This document shows positions 62,054 to 64,000 of a DNA stretch of 64,000 bases, in pieces. The DNA comes from Desulfobacteraceae bacterium. GTDB lineage: Bacteria > Desulfobacterota > Desulfobacteria > Desulfobacterales > Desulfosalsimonadaceae. The translations under genes were made by a program, and so were the position numbers. Where the stretch lies: assembly GCA_014237465.1 (NCBI GenBank), contig JABZFM010000033.1, forward strand, positions 98,049-162,048, given 5' to 3'. The notes under the pieces are model-generated. The model was not told where the DNA came from. It searched no databases and saw only the letters and a list, made by a program, of their open reading frames with translations. The first letter of the stretch is position 1, and each line of letters opens with the position of its first letter.

Positions 62054-62803
62054 AAAATCTATCTTTCTGTATTTCGTATTTTGGAATTATAACCTCGAGT
62101 ATTAGAAAACCAGCATTCATACTTATTTATCATATCAAAAACGTTAATACTTCCTCTGTTTATGAGAAAATGCTTATCATACAAATACCTTAATTTAAAG
62201 TACTATTCAAAAAAACAATATATTTTCAGATAGATAATCAAAAATTGTAACAGAAACTCTTGAGCGACTTAATCACATTGCTACAAAATCGAACATCGCA
62301 TACACTATAAGAAATTAGCTTGTAAAGCTTGAGCGATTTTTTAAAATTCCTGCAACTGTGAGGGGCGATGGAATCCTTGCCAACGAGAGACAGGGAATAA
62401 GGTTATTAAGTTCTTTCTTTAATTACCGTTTAAATAATAAAAAAGAGGAGTGATGAATTAAGTATCGGATTGATATTCAGGTCCTTTCCTTCGTAAACAT
62501 TTTATTGCATTGCATTCACCTTGAGATATCAGTCGGAATGATGCAGATATTATGCTATATGAAAAACCTGAAATAAGTCTGTAAATATCAAAAATTTTAA
62601 CTTTAAATATAGCTTAAACCCTTACCAATTATGAGTTTAGAACAAAAGCCGTCAAAAAAGCCGTCGAAAAGAAATTTTTTAAAGGCTACAACCCTCAGGA
62701 CAATATATTTGCAGTAATGAATTTATGTCCCAGCTTTCCCAGTTTTCATTTCAAAAAATGGAACGTCCCTGGCGGTCCTGGAATGTGTTGTTATACCAAC
62801 ACA
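62054..62803. other. 750-bp AT-rich intergenic region with right copy of the direct repeat
   Basis: Contains the presumed promoter of the defence-like pair near 62060-62250, the right direct repeat at 62613-62665 with a 28-codon reading (MSLEQKPSKKPSKRN..), and the palindrome AATGTGTTG-ttatac-CAACACATT at 62782-62805, which overlaps the stop codon of the antitoxin gene. No supported gene. Confidence 0.5.
62613..62665. repeat. direct repeat flanking the defence-like genes, right copy
   Basis: CTTAAACCCTTACCAATTAT followed by GAGTTTAGAACAAAAGCCGT and CAAAAAAGCCGTC; same orientation as the left copy, 5.3 kb away. Confidence 0.75.
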
Positions 62804-63109
62804 TTAGATAAGTGCGCTTATCCCTTTTCTCTCCATAATATCCAATAATTTCCGCGATGCACCGGTTGGTTTTTTATTGCCCTGCTCCCATTTTTGAACG
62901 GTTGAAGGGCTAATATTAAAAATACTGGCAAGAGCTGCCTGGCTCAACCTGGATTTTTTTCTTATGGAAATAATTTTTTCAGGAGTATATTCTTGGACCT
63001 CAGGAACGCAGAGATTTTCGATATTTTTCATAGTGATATCATCCACCAAACCACTTTTATTAAAATCTTTAACTGTGTTTGTGATTGATTTTACAATGGA
63101 TTTTCTCAT
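62804..63109 (-). CDS. XRE-family antitoxin-like regulator without its toxin
   Basis: 101 aa, start ATG at 63109 with AGGTGA upstream. The helix-turn-helix SRLSQAALASIFNISPSTVQKWEQGNKKPTGASRKLLDIM is of the HigA/MqsA-associated type that normally follows a RelE-like toxin gene. Here the position of the toxin is taken by a transposase gene whose TGA stop overlaps this ATG (ATGA), so the antitoxin has been orphaned or put under transposase translation. Highly likely to bind DNA still. Confidence 0.85.
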   Translation of the reverse strand: MRKSIVKSITNTVKDFNKSGLVDDITMKNIENLCVPEVQEYTPEKIISIRKKSRLSQAALASIFNISPSTVQKWEQGNKKPTGASRKLLDIMERKGISALI

Positions 63110-63915
63110 GATTTCACCTCAATTAAGTCTCTATTTTCTATGGCTATTGCTATTTCCTTTAGAGATAGCTTTAGCAAAATTTTTGATAGACGATATTTTT
63201 GCTTTATAATAGCCAGAGAGAGATAAACAATCATTGCGATCCATATTTGCGTTTTGACAGCGTTAGGAGACGTACCATAGAAAGCTTTAACCTTGAGATT
63301 TTGCTTGATCCATTTGAAAAACAATTCAATTTCCCATCGAGCCTTGTATATGGCAGCTATTTTTTCGGCAGGGAGAGAAAAATTATTGGTTAAAAAAGTT
63401 AAAGTTCGATTCTGGAGTTCATCCCGGAAACTGACTTTTCGCAACCTGTTTGGATATTTTGTTTTGGATTTTTTACTGAAAAGCAGGATTTCCTGGTCGC
63501 TTCTAAGGCCAACGAACTTGTCAACAGGATGAGAAATTACACGGGTCCACTTAATGGATTTTTTCAGACGGGTCACGAAGAAGGCACCAGCTTGATTAAT
63601 GTTGAACAGCCAATCAAAATCAATATAAGCGCGATCGACAACATAAATACCTTCGGGTTCAATGGATATCTGGGGGGTCGCTTTAATATCGGCAATCTTG
63701 CCATCGGTAATGGTAAGAAAGACTGGGATATTCCCTCTCAGATCAATCATGGCATGCAATTTCACAGCACCTTTTGTGCGGCGAAATTTTGCCCATGGAA
63801 ATAAAGATAATGTCAAATCTATTGTGGAGGCATCAAGAGCATAAACAGCATTATCGACTTCAATAATAAGCGTTTTATCTTTCGTTGCCAAACACGATGC
63901 CACTGATTTACGCAC
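63106..63915 (-). CDS. IS4-family transposase, N-terminal part missing or frameshifted
   Basis: 269 aa with a GTG start. DDE motifs: first Asp in YALDASTIDLTLSLFPWA, second in VVDRAYIDFDWL, Glu in KARWEIELFFKWIKQNLKVKAF, with KGAVKLHAMIDLRGNIPVF between. Typical IS4 proteins of this type have about 110 more residues before the first motif; an in-frame stop lies 9 bases upstream of the GTG, so that part is absent, or out of frame and running off the window. The C-terminus stops in the overlap with the antitoxin gene and looks shorter than usual. Confidence 0.85.
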   Translation of the reverse strand: MRKSVASCLATKDKTLIIEVDNAVYALDASTIDLTLSLFPWAKFRRTKGAVKLHAMIDLRGNIPVFLTITDGKIADIKATPQISIEPEGIYVVDRAYIDFDWLFNINQAGAFFVTRLKKSIKWTRVISHPVDKFVGLRSDQEILLFSKKSKTKYPNRLRKVSFRDELQNRTLTFLTNNFSLPAEKIAAIYKARWEIELFFKWIKQNLKVKAFYGTSPNAVKTQIWIAMIVYLSLAIIKQKYRLSKILLKLSLKEIAIAIENRDLIEVKS

Positions 63916-64000
63916 AAGCAGTCACTCCAACAAATGCCTCAGTTGTGATTAACTGATTGCAATGATAGATAAAATGTTGAACTGAACCAGCCTTTATAAC

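Noticed and set aside
62330..62450. Possible tRNA or small RNA in the AT-rich gap
   Set aside because: No cloverleaf or T-loop consensus could be found; only short unpaired G-rich stretches.

Overview
The window looks like a chromosomal segment of a strictly anaerobic Desulfobacterota bacterium (sulfate-reducer type, Desulfobacteraceae-like). This is inferred from gene content: a glutaryl-CoA dehydrogenase closely resembling the non-decarboxylating enzyme known from Desulfococcus, a BadH/BadI-type alicyclic ring-opening operon, and moderate G+C. No rRNA, tRNA or CRISPR array was seen.

Layout. 0-2.6 kb: the tail of an alpha/beta hydrolase and three small uncharacterised proteins. 2.9-12.0 kb: a minus-strand operon under a TetR regulator with a clear palindromic operator. 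It encodes acyl-CoA dehydrogenase, BadI-like ring hydrolase, 3-hydroxyacyl-CoA dehydrogenase, a large acyl-CoA dehydrogenase, thiolase, BadH-like dehydrogenase and glutaryl-CoA dehydrogenase. Together these would take cyclohexanecarboxyl-CoA through pimeloyl-CoA to glutaryl-CoA and glutaconyl-CoA, with the two hydratases missing. 12.1-16.3 kb: radical SAM protein, sulfotransferase, a frameshifted GNAT acetyltransferase and an internally deleted porin. 16.5-29 kb: a BASS transporter with an unusual periplasmic extension, a REP-associated transposase flanked by short inverted repeats, DUF1499 and transglutaminase-like genes, small and unknown genes, an IS remnant, a FAD oxidoreductase and a 1,019-aa membrane protein of unknown function. 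29-40 kb: two PilZ proteins, a PiT phosphate transporter, a PlsB/PlsC-like acyltransferase, a lipocalin-like secreted protein, proA, an intact-looking IS200 element and a lipoprotein. 40.5-46.1 kb: a pqiAABC-type MCE lipid-transport operon followed by DUF1207 and DUF3108 genes. 46.6-55.4 kb: a self-contained second type II fatty-acid/polyketide-like synthase (FabD, enoyl reductase, FabA-like, FabG, FabZ, KAS, ACP, acyltransferase, phosphopantetheinyl transferase, KAS III). 56-64 kb: an AT-rich accessory island with a toxin-antitoxin pair whose toxin is frameshifted, transposase remnants, a two-gene candidate defence module (Zn-ribbon plus PD-(D/E)xK-like nuclease protein and a C-terminally membrane-anchored protein) and an orphaned antitoxin overlapping a transposase gene.

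The most unexpected structure is not a gene. At least 13 intergenic elements (about 70-165 bp) share one three-tier fold: an outer stem, an internal loop with TGYGTT on one side and GCCTTG on the other, a variable inner stem and a 4-bp apical hairpin such as GTAC/GTAC. The stem sequences differ between copies while pairing is kept, so the fold rather than the sequence is conserved. Copies sit between genes, including inside the pqi and fab operons and in front of genes whose longest ORF wrongly runs into them.
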